Shown: positions 1 to 11,098 of the stretch, piece after piece
How positions within the stretch are numbered: the first letter of the stretch is position 1
Layout of the letters: each line of letters opens with the position of its first letter
From: Gracilariopsis chorda
Taxonomy: Eukaryota > Rhodophyta > Florideophyceae > Gracilariales > Gracilariaceae
NCBI GenBank assembly: GCA_003194525.1
Contig: NBIV01000101.1
Coordinates: forward strand, 220,449 to 284,448
Direction of reading: 5' to 3'
DNA length: 64,000 nt
Program-made: the position numbers and the translations under genes
Notes under the pieces: generated by a model
Told to the model about the DNA's origin: nothing
Database searches by the model: none
The model's input: the letters and a program-made list of their open reading frames with translations, nothing else

Positions 1-291
1 CTGAAAAAAGATATGCGCCTTGCTCGTGCAATTCAGCGGGCGGGACTCCATGGGTATGACGCCCTTGAAAGCGCGAGGGTCTCAAGAGAGCAAGAAGCGG
101 CGCGGAAACAACGCGAAAAAGAAGCTGCGGCGGAGCGGGAACAAATGGAAGTGGTTGAAGAAAAAGGGGAGCCCCGAAGGATGGGAAAGGGGCGCCATAG
201 TGTTGGAGTGAAGCGTTTACAGTTCCGTCGAGGCGGCAGTCGTGTGCGTGGGAGAGGGGGAAGCGCGGGTCGAAGACGAGCGGGGAGATAG
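1..291 (+). CDS. C-terminal part of a possible histone-H3-like protein with a long basic tail (partial, open at window start)
   Basis: The frame is open from base 1 and ends at TAG/TAA-delimited position 291, so the gene starts before the window. The first residues read LKKDMRLARAIQRAG. This resembles the last helix of histone H3 and CENP-A-type variants, where a KD(I/V)QLARRIRG pattern is usual: K, D, L, A, R and I are kept in register. After it comes a tail of about 75 residues. The first part is a charged, coiled-coil-like E/R/K/A stretch and the second is rich in R and G (RRGGSRVRGRGGS). Canonical H3 ends within a few residues of this helix, so such a tail would be unusual. Only about 15 residues support the assignment, so another protein with a similar helix remains possible. 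The upstream sequence would decide. Confidence 0.4.
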   Translation: MKKDMRLARAIQRAGLHGYDALESARVSREQEAARKQREKEAAAEREQMEVVEEKGEPRRMGKGRHSVGVKRLQFRRGGSRVRGRGGSAGRRRAGR

Positions 292-3200
292 GGCTCAGAG
301 CTAGGACTCAGAGCTTTACCACGATGTGAAGCCTCGCTGGGCCAGTTGAGCTCGCGCCCGTTTGATGTCTTTGAGAAGCTGCTGATGGGCCTCCGAGCAT
401 TCTGGAAAGGTTGCGACACCATGAACAATGACGGCGAGCGAATACACTCCAAACACAATCAAAGCAAGGAGCGGAACCGCAAGCAGAAGCAGAAGTCCAA
501 CAGAAACGCACATGGCATGAGAGCTGGCATATACGACGCGGATGTGTGAATTTGATGGGCAAGGCAGGAAATGACGAAGGCGCGCTTCAACTTGTATGTT
601 GGGGCACGATTACGTAAGATAGTGTACAACGTGAACGTATGATTCCGAAGTTGCTCCGATCAAAGACGGCGATCCGGCGCTCTTCCGAAACCCAAGCCCT
701 TGTGTCTTATGACGCACAGAACGGGTCTGAAGACCATGGGATACACATGAAGATACAGCGTGGACCATGGTCTACATCCAGTAATGCAATTCTGTAGTGG
801 ACAGCACTGGTGCGTCAATCAACAACCATCATGAACCGCTTCCCCTCGTGCCTTTGTCTAAACTGTATCCCTATAACCCCTTAACCCTTACCAGCGCCTG
901 TTGTCAATAGCGCAATCAGCTGTAGATTTTCTATAAAGGGTAGATACGAGTTTCGTATCTTTTATGTGGGGCAGAATTCACGAAAAACAGATTGTTTACC
1001 GGTCATAGATTGCTACGTGTAGCCGATGTGTCTAGTAGATCCACGTGTCGAATCTGGCAGACCACTGCGCAAGACTCGCCCAAACAGTTGTTTTGATTGA
1101 CTTTTTAGGCATTCGGGACTGCCTTCGCTATTTGGGGCCCGATCTGCTCTCCCTGGACATGCCGGTCTATGCATGCCGGTCTATAGGCGCCCCCTACAGC
1201 CCCGGCTGGACCGGATAGTTTTGCGCTCTGCGTTTTGCGTGCCCCGGCGGGACTGCCTTAGATCGATAACAACAGTATCCCTATAACCCTTTACCATTCG
1301 TGGTTGAATTTGCATGCGGTGTATGCTCACTGTGCAAAAAGGATGTCACATGCACAACACTGTCCACCAGCACGGGTGGGTTGCCCGAGTTTTGTTTCGG
1401 TTGGTAAATCTGCAGTCAAGGGAATTCTCGCCGTACCAAAACAAAAGTTGAGCCACTGACAGTAAAATAGTTAAATTCCACAAGCTTTAAGCTGTCTTCG
1501 GTAGAATCGACCTGGTAGCGCCCTCCACCTTCCAGAAGGCATCGATTTTCGCAGTGAATCGGTATAAATGTAAGAGAAGCCCGGCGGGATGCCGGACTTC
1601 ACTTTTATCTTGAGAAAACCAGCTAGATCTCATCGTACCGCGAATTCAACGTCAATACTCGCCCCTAGGCGAGTATAGCAGTGATTGAATGAGTTGGGTT
1701 TGACTATGGTCCCTGGCTCTTTGATACAAATTAACAGTTAAGAAGGACACATGCAGCCCGCCTTTACGTGGTGTGTCAGAATCCGAGTCGCGATGAAGCG
1801 GCCGGAACGAAATGGGGCTTGTGCGTGGGTCTCCTACGGAGACCAGCGACTTCGGGGTTACTGTCAAGAAAAAAAAAGAAGGCATAAGCAGCTCAGTAAA
1901 ACTCATTGTATGTACATCAACAGTGTGAAAATATGCGTAAAGAAGCCAATACAAACGTATGTACTAGAACACAACGGTGAGTGGCTTGCCGTAGCGCATT
2001 AGAGCTAACGCAAGTCGGTGTAACAAAACAAGGCCATTGTCCATAAGCTTTGTTGATGGCAGGAGATTTGAAAATTGTTCCTGTCCCGCTTGCCGTTTCG
2101 AAAGAAAAGCATAATGAAAAGTATAGGATGCATCTGGTGGGATGCGACGATTATTGTTTAGAGACGGTGTTGCCCTCAGGGCAAATGGTTAATATCCTTC
2201 TCTTACGAGTGGAGAATTCGCCCGCGGAGTAGAAGACTTGGTCCTTCCGAAAATGGACCCGACAAGTTGATAAAACCTTGACCAATATCACTTGCCACGA
2301 TGGCGACACTCGAAAGTCCTTCAGTAGTGCAGCGGGTTCGTATGACCCACTCCATGGCCACAAATACCTGTTCTATTTAGCAACGCACTTCGACCTCAGA
2401 TTTTTATGCGTACTCTGAACGTCCCGTTCTTTGGAAGAGGTTAGGCTCCTAACGGCGGAAATCTACATGGGAAAATCTCCACATGAGTGTAAAGTAAAAC
2501 AACCATGCAGTTTCCACAAACAAATGGCCACTTGAGTTAGCTTAGCCAAAGCATGAACGTTCTGAAAAATTCTTTCTAGCATCAGCGAGACAGGGCCCTG
2601 CCTTGAAATGTCACACGGTCGGTTTTCGGAAGGATTCCGGTCTGGCTTTCTTGTTATTCACTAGCTGTCCTTGCTAGCAAGTGCAATCGTTGTTACATAG
2701 ATCGATGAGACGTTGCCGACCCACAAACACATTCACGCTTAGACAAACCGCGCCAGCTTTTAAAATTCACAAGCGGGTGAAAAATGGAACTGCAGTCGCG
2801 ATAAATCGAAAGCTTGGTGAAGACGAATGATAACGACCGGAAAACCCTGGCATAGCAAAAGTAGCAAGAGCAGTAGCTTCGTCTGCGCTTTGACAATCGC
2901 GCCGCTCGCCTCTCAAACATTCCGTGCGTTTCTCTAAACTCCATGCCGACAGCCGTTATCGTAATCGGAAAGTTTATCTGAAAATCAACGTAAAGTGTCA
3001 ATCAGTGTTAAGGTACATTGTACTAGACATTGTCATGCGTACGGCTTCATTGATTCATAACCACGCCCTCGCTGACTTTGCAGGCCGCATTATCCTGCGA
3101 TGATCACCTGTAAGGCGGTTGGGTGTTGATCTCTCTTAGAGACCCAGCTGCGGATACATTTCGCTTCCCTTCTCGGCGAGCGGAAAGACGGACACACGTC

Positions 3201-3653
3201 ATGAAGTCGGACCAGCTTGTGCAACTGTAGGTCAACGGTATTGTTTCGTCTGGGCGTAGGTCATGCCGAAGTACCGCCGCAAACCATCAACATGCTCTGG
3301 GAGGTGAGTTCTAGAACTGCCCACAAATAAAAGGAAGGAACATGCTTAGTTATCTTTGGAGGCTTTGAGTCTTTACAAAGGACTTGTAAGGCCAAGCCGA
3401 TCTTATCTATAATGAAGGCATTGTCTTAAGAGACTTGTAAGTAAGCCTGTAGAAATATCAGTATAAAAAACTGTATCTGCAGTGTGCCTCATCATTGTAT
3501 GACATGGACACAGACCTCTCACGATTGTCACTCAAGTGTAAGTGCGGGTTCTGTGCCGAGCTTCAAGAAGCATATCGAATGCTCTATATAGTCTGCAGGT
3601 ACAAGACTAACATCGACGACCGTTCCATCAACAGGCACCCCAAATCATCCAAA
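292..3653. other. Intergenic stretch, no gene recognised
   Basis: I found no convincing coding region here; the short ORFs on both strands lack recognisable motifs. Small features seen are a hairpin at 1577-1599 (AAG-C-CCGGC, loop GGGAT, GCCGG-A-CTT) just after TATAAATG at 1563, and two CTATAACCC-containing stretches near 870 and 1273. TATAAAAAA at 3462-3470 lies about 185 bp before the VWA start codon and could be its TATA box. Confidence 0.5.
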
Positions 3654-4655
3654 ATGACCTTCAGCTTTGTTGTTATTGTGTTCTCTCTCGCGCTTCTGCG
3701 CATAACATCAGCTCAACGCAGCTGCCCTCCACTCAATGTATGCTTTGCAATAGACGAGAGTGGCTCCATCAGTCCAACAGACTTTATAGAGCAGACCGAG
3801 GCCATTGTAGCCATTGCTCAGGAACTCTCTACCTTCGCTCCGGGTTCTACGCTCTCTGCCGTTGGTTTCTCTAGCTTTGCTGAGCTCATTCAAAGCCCAA
3901 CGACAGACATCAATGGTGAATTTGTACAGGCTATTCAGGGAAACAGTCAACTTGGAGGTACTACTTCTTCAGGTGCTGCGCTTCAGCTATGTCAAACTCA
4001 GATAGCTTCTGCAGCTGATCCAAGGATAATCGTCCTCCTCACAGATGGTGCAGACAACACAATGCCGTTCGGAACCTCTGTAGCGGGTGGAATCAAGAAT
4101 AATGGAATCATTATCATCACGATCGGCATTGGTAGCGGGATAAACGCGCCTAGCCTTCGATCCATCGCCAGCAGTCCGGATCTGTTTATTTTCGTGGATG
4201 ATTTCAGCAGTTTCGAGGACAGTATTGAGGTAATTGTTGATACCATTTGTCCAGTGCCGGAATGCGTCAACTTCGACTGTGCAAAGTGCGGTCAGGTCCT
4301 TGAATGTTATGTTAATTCAGGATTCGTTTCAGCTGATGAGGCGGTATGTGATGTGGTAAACGACGCATCGCAGTTCTGTACCACTCGCCGAGGAGATGGT
4401 ACAGCTTGTCAACAGCAATGCAAGGGTCGTCAGGGAGTACAATGCTTCCCAGGAACAAGCTTTGGCTCGTGCCCTCAAAGAATTGGTAGTGACGCGAAAT
4501 GCATGGGCGGGGCGGGCAAAGGACGACGAGCTGATTTGAGTAACTTTGCTTCTTACACAGTATGCATATCACGAAACGGCAGAGTTGAAGTTAGCTGCCT
4601 CAGCCAAAAATGCGAATCTGGCTCCCACTGCTCTTGTGCCTCACCATTTGTGTAA
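3654..4655 (+). CDS. Secreted von Willebrand factor A domain protein with cysteine-rich tail
   Basis: The protein has 333 residues. Residues 1-20 (MTFSFVVIVFSLALLRITSA) form a signal peptide with likely cleavage after A20. This favours the ATG at 3654 over the in-frame upstream ATG at 3495, which would bury the signal behind 53 polar residues. A VWA domain spans about residues 28-205. Its metal-ion-dependent adhesion site is visible as DESGS (34-38), a later GGTTS threonine and a LLTDGAD aspartate. The last ~125 residues contain 17 cysteines and suggest a disulphide-bonded extracellular module that I do not recognise. VWA domains bind protein or carbohydrate ligands through a bound divalent cation. 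A wall or matrix adhesion role is inference. The gene is apparently intronless, and TATAAAAAA lies upstream at 3462. It ends 32 bp before the mariner element. Confidence 0.82.
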   Translation: MTFSFVVIVFSLALLRITSAQRSCPPLNVCFAIDESGSISPTDFIEQTEAIVAIAQELSTFAPGSTLSAVGFSSFAELIQSPTTDINGEFVQAIQGNSQLGGTTSSGAALQLCQTQIASAADPRIIVLLTDGADNTMPFGTSVAGGIKNNGIIIITIGIGSGINAPSLRSIASSPDLFIFVDDFSSFEDSIEVIVDTICPVPECVNFDCAKCGQVLECYVNSGFVSADEAVCDVVNDASQFCTTRRGDGTACQQQCKGRQGVQCFPGTSFGSCPQRIGSDAKCMGGAGKGRRADLSNFASYTVCISRNGRVEVSCLSQKCESGSHCSCASPFV

Positions 4656-4687
4656 TTTAAAAGTCTGTGACGGTTTGAACGGTGATA

Positions 4688-4920
4688 CACTGCCCGAAAT
4701 TCAAATAGGTCCAACAGACCAGCGGCCTTGCTCGTGAAGAGCAAGGCCAGTGAGGATCTGTTGAGTAGCTCAGAACATGTACAATAGTAGAGTTTTTGCA
4801 TTGGTAGTAGCAAAAAGACAAAGTAGAACTCAAACAACAACATATTTAGAATTTACTATGTGAAATTTAGCATAAATCCACGAAATTCAACAAGTCCAAA
4901 AACAACTTTGTAGACAAAAC
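4688..4920. repeat. Left terminal inverted repeat of the Tc1/mariner element
   Basis: It pairs with 7097-7327. The outer direct repeat is at 4693-4712 and the inner one at 4878-4897. Between them lies a perfect hairpin, GGCCTTGCTC / GAGCAAGGCC with loop GTGAA, at about 4726-4750. The right repeat keeps only a degraded form of it. Confidence 0.82.
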
Positions 4921-4921
4921 A

Positions 4922-6993
4922 TCACAATAAATGGCCAGAAGGTCCACCATTTGCATCCAGCACGCACAGTAGACGATTATTGATAGAACAGTAGAGTTTC
5001 CGTATAAAAGCTTCCTCGATATTGTTCCATACTGATGTGGTTTTAGCACCAAGCTCGTCCACAGTATTATACTGCTTAAAACTTTGATACAAGTCCCTTA
5101 CCATACACCCACACATTTTCAATTAAATTCAAGTCCGGAATATGAGCCGGCCACTGTAAAACGTCAACTTTTTTGCGTACAATCTGTCGGTCGCAAAATT
5201 GGTAGAATATTCCAGCACTGCTGGAACACTCGTGTAGAGCGCTCCAGCAGTGTCTGGAGCATTGTAAGCTTCGCTGGCCCAGCATTACCACTGTATTTCG
5301 GTGATGCAGTCGCCAGTTGCTAAATTACTATTGGTTAGTGTGCAGCTCCAGAGGCTTCTGAAAGCCAATGGAGTAACTTAGACGCACACATGAGTAAGTA
5401 GAAAGTATTAATGCGTTTCTGTGTTGTTTTGCATGCTTTTTGAATCTATAAAAGGGCAAGTTGAGTCCCGAACTTCGGTCTGGACTCATCTCAAAGGGAA
5501 CGACATATCAAAGTCCTCACCCCCGCAACTATCTCAACTATTACTATCAACCATCAACTCTCAACCGCACTTAGTGAGGCGCTTGCCGCTTTGTGCATAC
5601 TTGGAGTGGGGCATTACCGTCGCTGAGACCGGTTGAAGCGCCCTTCGCGTGGACGGGAGACGGGTAGTGTGTATCAAAGGCGCTTCTGTCGTCTGTGAGC
5701 CCCCACCGGAGCTTTGCTCGCATAACGGTGACGGTCGAAAGACCTGGTGGTTTCCGGACGGAGGTGCATGACGGGAAGCTGTCCGCAGGCGACGTGCCGT
5801 GCAACCTCTCCTGCAAAGGGCCAGATTGGGTATAGAGTGAAAGCATATCCCGCTGTGAGTAGCTCTCCTTTGGAAGCCCTGTAAGGATTGTACGCACCTG
5901 CTTCTGGTTGGTGCAGAAGCGGGTAGGCTGCAGAAATCACTTCATATCCGGAGTGTCTTACCAGAAGCCGGGAGTCTGACTCGTAGTGACCCTTGAAATA
6001 ATTCTTGGGTTGTGCGCCGTTTCAAGAAGTATCAAGAAGTTTTTATTTGGATTGAGCCTTGTGCTCTCCTTTTGTATTTGTTGTTATCGTTGCAGGTTGA
6101 GTCCTTTTGGTCCCTGCATTGGTTGTTCGTTTGATCTTTTATTCGTGTCGTTTCATCTTTTTGGGGCTTCGAGCTACGAGGAATACCCTTCTTAGGCTAA
6201 TTTGTCATTTATTTTGGCCCCCTGCGTCACCGTCTCGTGATGGCGCCCACACACTCCAATCTTTTGTATACTTAGAACGATAGTTTGTGTACTTGCGTGC
6301 TCTAAAGTCCAACTTTCACATAATGTTTCTGCAGCAAAAAGTAAAATATTCTCTTCAAATAGTTGCATATCGTCCGTAAAGTTCTGGTAACCATTCAATT
6401 CTACTACTTGCAGCGCATCATAGTAAGAAATAGCTACCCAAACCATGACCGATCCACCTCCCATATTGCGTTGAGAAAACCATCTTGGTTCGGTAGGTAC
6501 ATCGTGCCAGTACATGCAGTTCATACCAGGGCCGTCCAAATTGAACTTCTTCTCATCCGCAAAAATAACTTTCTTCCAATCGATAGCCTCAGATTGAAGC
6601 TACTTTCTAGCAAACTTTACCCGTTTAATTTTGTGTGCCGCCTTCAGGTAAGGAGTTTTCATCATTTTTTTGTACTTCAGGTGTGGAACTTTGTGAAGTA
6701 TGTGCTGTATTCGACGAGTTCTTACGTGGAGTTTCATGTATGGACAAATGTCATTTGGACTGAGGTCTCTGGTTAGAGCTTTGCGAAGTATCCACCATTC
6801 TGTTTTTTTGTAAGCTTTCGTTTATTAGCTTGCAAATACTTTCGGCTGGATTTGTTCAAGTTGTTTAAGAATTTTTGCACGGCTCCCCTGGAGCGGTTGA
6901 TAGCCTCTTCAATGTCTCTTTGGCTAAATTGCTAATGATGTAGAGCTAAAATGACGCTTTTTCCCTTTCTGTAAGGACTTTGTGGCGGGGCAT
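4922..6993 (-). pseudogene. Tc1/mariner DDE transposase, broken and interrupted
   Basis: Read on the minus strand, the start is ATG at 6993 (MPRHKVLTERE). A frameshift follows, then a helix-turn-helix region (FSQRDIEEAINRSRGAV). The catalytic core begins at IFADEKKFNLDGPG, which holds the first catalytic Asp, and continues through EPRWFSQRNMGGGSVMVW, a classic Tc1 signature, to about 6230. After a ~0.9-kb insertion the frame resumes near 5200 with VDVLQWPAHIPDLNLIENVW, the C-terminal signature that contains the catalytic Glu region. The C-terminus ends at GGPSGHLL near 4922. Visible damage includes a frameshift and stop near 6950, a TAG near 6600, the insertion, and a stop near 5076. Tc1 transposases are about 340 residues, which fits the joined length without the insertion. 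Confidence 0.87.
5330..6240 (+). mobile_element. Insertion inside the mariner transposase: copia LTR/leader-like fragment
   Basis: This segment separates the two homologous halves of the transposase. It has a TATA box (TATAAAAG, 5447-5454). Its second half resembles the untranslated leaders of the copia elements elsewhere in the window: ACGGTGACGGTCGAAAGACCTGG near 5724 matches near 63160, and GTGAAAGCATATC...CTTTGGAAGCC near 5850 matches 63507, 39690, 37104 and 24842. A perfect 6-bp hairpin (CTTCTG/CAGAAG, loop GTTGGTG, 5901-5919) sits where those leaders carry their own hairpin. No Gag or Pol is present. Exact ends and target duplication were not resolved. Confidence 0.5.
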
Positions 6994-7096
6994 TTTTTGC
7001 AACTGTTGTTTAGACGTTCTTCGTTCAAGACTATGAAACCGTTTGGTGTCGTTCTAGTAGGCTCGGTTTCATTTACAAGTGGCAAAAAAGGGCGTC

Positions 7097-7327
7097 GAAG
7101 TACAGTAAACAAGTGTTTGGATTTATTGAATTTCGTGGATCTATTTTGCATTTCACATTGTATAGTCTACGTAAGTTCCTACTAGGGCTACTCTGCACTT
7201 TTGGCTTTCTTGGTGCCGTTAACTGTAATAGTCGTTACGCTCAGACGCACTACTCCACCGTCGATCGGCCTTACTTTTCACGAGCAAGGCTGGTGGCTTG
7301 GTGGATTTATTTGAATTTCGGGGACTG
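7097..7327. repeat. Right terminal inverted repeat of the Tc1/mariner element
   Basis: It is the inverted counterpart of 4688-4920, with direct repeats at 7119-7138 (inner) and 7303-7322 (outer), 184 bp apart. It ends at ...CGGGGACTG followed by TA. Confidence 0.82.
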
Positions 7328-8503
7328 TAGTAGGAAATTGTATGTAGCCTTTCATATTGGTCATAAACAATCCTATTGCTTCAGCCTTCGTTACAGTTTC
7401 TTATAACGTGTAATTGATGTTGTGATTGGCTAGGGCTGAATCCACATGTAGTAAAAAAAGTAAGATCTTACCCGATGAGCGTTAGGAGTTCAGTCTTGTT
7501 CAGCGAGTGGCGCTGCCCTGGGGACCGCCTCCAGAGCCTCATAAGGCTGGTTTTCAGGCAGCCAATCAGCCGTAAGAGTTCACCCTGCCACGGCGCCAAG
7601 CGCACAACATAGCCAACCACACAGCGCCAAGTACAGCTAGTCACGTTAAAATCCAACTTGCACGCGTTTTTCCATGTTCTCGGTGATCCGGCGCAGAGCC
7701 CAAATCTGGCAGTGCGCTGTACGCACACTGCTTATCGCGCACGATTAGATTTCGTCTCCTCACCTCACCGCAGATTGTCACACCTGTTAGCATCTAACCT
7801 TTGGTCCTCCTTTTCGGCCTTGCATTTTCTCCCCGACCATTTACGCGTCTTGCACGCTGTTTATTCGCACTGTGCTCTACTATATATATTAACAGGATAT
7901 TTAGTCTGATAATAATGTCAAACAGCAGTTTTTGATTCCAGTTCGCAGCGCTCTGCACTAATTGTAGATCAAAAGGGTACTTTGTTCATGTTTCGTCTTA
8001 GTAGTTTCTGTAGTTTGCTCTCTGTGCATTTGCGGTATCTTTTATTAGTCATCTATCAATTTGTCAATGAGAACGCGGTTTGAACTCGTCACAGTTTGGT
8101 ATCAGTTGCTCCTAAATTGAGGGTCGGTTGTTATAAATTTGTGCCGCCGTCATGTGATCTCATGATTATGCTTTTTCAGAGTCTTTCAACAGTTCTGGTT
8201 TGGTTCCATACGCAAATACCTTTTAGTTTGATTGTAATGGCGTGAAATTATTCTTGTTTCTTTGAAGTGAGTGCTGTGCGTGAAAAAAAATGTAGTATTG
8301 TGAATGGTAGAGATAAAAAGAGAGTTTTGGTTTATTGTTCGATGGATGTAAGGCTTTTGTCGATGGCTTTATTAATGAGAGCTTTCAAAGTTTATGAATT
8401 GGTCATGGAGCTGCTTTCTTTTGCAATGAATTTTGGAATGGGTGGAGATGTTTGAGAACCAACTGTAGTGAGGCGCCTTGGCGTGAGCCTCTCGCATGAT
8501 GTG
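7328..8503. other. No gene recognised
   Basis: AT-rich to mixed sequence between the mariner element and the hairpin-rich repeat. ORFs up to about 97 codons occur on both strands, but none shows a motif, signal peptide or similarity to other sequence in the window. Confidence 0.4.
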
Positions 8504-9437
8504 TGAAGTGCAACGCCCTCAGGGAGGGATTCTTGGTACTTGAATGCTTTCCGGATATTATCGGTTGTGTAGTGTGTATATGAACTATGCCCCACAATGG
8601 TGGATATGGACACGTGGGACACGGTTTTGGGTCAATTGGTGGTTGGCCACAGTAGTGGATGTTGCCACGAAGTGTGGAGTATTTTAGTTGATTTTATTTA
8701 TTATTTTCACAGCCATTTCTGGGAAGCTAGTACTAGTGCGACGGCGCGCTGCAGTCGCACGAGTAAATCTTCCCCAACAAAGGGACCCGAACTTGGGGAG
8801 TTGGCTCTAGTTGTTACCGCTTGCGCGCGTGCTCTACTCCTCCTTGGAGGGAAACGCCGTGAACCACGGGACATCTAACCCCCTTGCACATCTAAAGGGA
8901 CCCATCACTGGGAGTCATATTATTCCAATTGCATTGGTGTTTCGCCCTGTATAGGGATATTGTTACCGGCATCGCCGTTCGCCCCCGTCGCTCTCGCGAC
9001 TCACTTCGTCCTCTTTTCCTCCTCTTCGCCCTTCCCTTTTCCCATTTTTAGGGTAGCACCTTCCGCTATCTGCGGCTCTCGTGTGCGCATCCCATCACAC
9101 ACCCCCACTTACGTGGAAACCTACCTCTGGCGAGGACGCATTCCCGCTCTTGCGGATACCGATTCTTGTCCTAAACCCTCTTGCGCTAGTCGCGAAGGTT
9201 GGCTTCGGTCTTACAAACCAGCTCCGCCGTGTCACCCCTAGAGGGGCTCTACCCAACTGGGTTCACCTCGTGAGAGGAAGATCCCGAACGTCTTTCGGTG
9301 TTTTTCCCCCTTTGGGGCATTGTACCACACCTGATTACCGCGCCCACCTCAGGTGGCTCTGTTTACTGTTGCTACCCTACAGAGGAGGATCTCGAAAACC
9401 CCGTGTGTTTTTTTCCTTTTCACGGTATTGCACCACA
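8504..9437 (+). repeat. Hairpin-rich LTR-like repeat, copy 1
   Basis: It is the reverse-complement relative of 12988-13815: TGAAGTGCAACGCCCTCAGGG at the left end and GGGGCATTGTACCACA at 9314-9329. It is full of short palindromic stems: CCTC-GTGA-GAGG, CCAC-TTAC-GTGG, CGGC-ATC-GCCG, TCGC-TCTC-GCGA, CCCT-GTAT-AGGG and a longer GTGCGAC...GTCGCAC at 8736-8760. The last ~85 bp are repeated in diverged form, ending at 9437 (GGTATTGCACCACAC). I could not see a clean target duplication. No coding sequence is apparent. Confidence 0.68.
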
Positions 9438-11098
9438 CAATGGATTTGTTTTTGTTGAGGCACGGATTGAAAGTGCTTTTCGTTTTTGGTTCCATTTGTT
9501 TCCATACATCTTCGTTTTCTATCTTCGTGATTGGTAAGCCCAATATTTGGTTTCTAACTACTTCCAGGCGGCTATCCTGGCTTCTATCCTTTCCATAGAG
9601 AATAAGTGAGACGTGGTTTTGTAGTTGAGAAAGGCTCAAAGATGAAGGGAGCAGTATATGACCTTTGGAGATGGCTTCAACGGCGTCCTACATCAGTTCG
9701 TTCGAGCATTTGATGGCTATTAGACCTAATGAAGAAGCCCAGTGATGCGTTTTGACATATATGGCTTTCACATCCGCCCATGACAGATATGTTTTGACCT
9801 AGGCATCAATGTTCTTCTCAAGTTCTGTTGAATCACCAACGAGCTTTTGTGACGAGCGTTGATTTCCCGTCCTGATATAACAAATAAGGTTCTATTTGTG
9901 GGTTCTCGCCATGGTTCTCCGCAGTTTTTGAGATATTCTGGAGATAATGCTTCCAAGTTATTCTGCCACTACGGTTCAAAGAATATTTTAAAGGGCATAC
10001 GACTGCCGATAGTGTAGTTCAGAATCGCAGATTTAATGACAAGCTCTGGGAATATTAAGGCACATCCAACGATATTACGACAACAAAAATTCTTGTATGG
10101 AGGGCTATAAGCACGAACAGGCCGCGAAAATAGTCTCTGAGCGTGTTGATGGGTTAGTGAGCCTTTCCAGGTTAACAAAGGACTTTCTACGGTTTTCATG
10201 CTCTCCCTCTTGGACACTTGGGTTCAAACTCATACCGCACCACGTCATATTGAATACCACTGCTTTTTGAAGACTTTCCTTACTTTTTATCTTCATAACA
10301 GGCCATTCCGATCCGTGTATTGCCTTTATCATGACGTCAAGTGACGTGAACTTGTTGACGGCTCCACGCTTTTCTCAACAAACTTAAAAAAACTGAAAGC
10401 CGTGTACTCTCGAATTAGATTGCACAGTACGTTCATAAGTGCTGGCAACTGGCAGGTTGATATATTCCATAGAGTAAAGCTTTGAGGTTTCAGAGCTTTT
10501 GATCATGCAGTGCTTCGCATCTGGTTCTGCCTCTGCATTATTGTATATATCTCTGATGGTTTCTTTCAGAGAGGAACCACTCTACAGGGAATATGTTGGC
10601 GATAAATGTGTTGGAGCTCCCCCTGTACCCAGGTCCTTGGAAACGGAACCAGTGCTGTACGGATTGACTACGGTAGAAAGAAATGACCATTAAGGAGCTC
10701 CTATGCTACAACAACCCCTGTGATCAAAATATATGTACAAAATATGGCCGAAAAAGAGTCATCAAATGTCCTAAAATGTGAGCGAATCTAAATGCCCAGA
10801 AAAGAACATAATTTGGCCAATAAGTAGCCAAGGAAACGGCGTTTAACTACGGCCGAAGAAGGAGCGCCTTCACAAGGCCCATATACACCCAAATGTGGGC
10901 CGAGTATGGTACAGTCGCTCACAGGGCCGTTATATATCCTTCAAATTACCAAGTAGACTACGTTGGCCCAAATGGCCTACTTTTCTCCGTAACTCTGCCA
11001 GTTTCGGTACGTAACAAAACTGGCCTGATTATTTCCTTGATATGAACAAGTTTATACGCCATGCAGGAAAAGTTTTGTGTCATACATTGGTCGAAATG
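9438..11098. other. No gene recognised, possibly decayed element
   Basis: Several minus-strand ORFs of 60-82 codons lie between 9768 and 10332. They have a coding-like flavour but no motif I recognise and no continuous frame. 10740-11098 is AT-rich. It ends directly at the 5' LTR of the gypsy element. Confidence 0.35.

Larger units (their letters stand above)
4688..7327 (-). mobile_element. Tc1/mariner DNA transposon with long IR/DR terminal inverted repeats
   Basis: The element is flanked by TA dinucleotides at 4686-4687 and 7328-7329, the standard Tc1/mariner target duplication. Its ends read CACTGCCCGAAATTC on the left and, inverted, CAGTCCCCGAAATTC on the right. Inverted similarity continues for about 230 bp inward at both ends. 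Each terminal repeat holds two copies of a CGAAATTCAA-containing direct repeat about 185 bp apart (left 4693 and 4878; right 7119 and 7303), the IR/DR arrangement known from Sleeping Beauty-type elements. The interior encodes a minus-strand transposase broken by stops, frameshifts and a ~0.9-kb insertion. The copy is dead as an autonomous element, although its ends look recognisable. Confidence 0.88.

Noticed and set aside
1577-1599. Hairpin as a structured RNA gene
   Set aside because: A single short stem with a mismatch and no second copy or context; not distinguishable from chance.
3495-3653. Upstream ATG at 3495 as the VWA start
   Set aside because: It would place 53 polar residues before a clear signal peptide. 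ATG 3654 gives a normal secreted protein.
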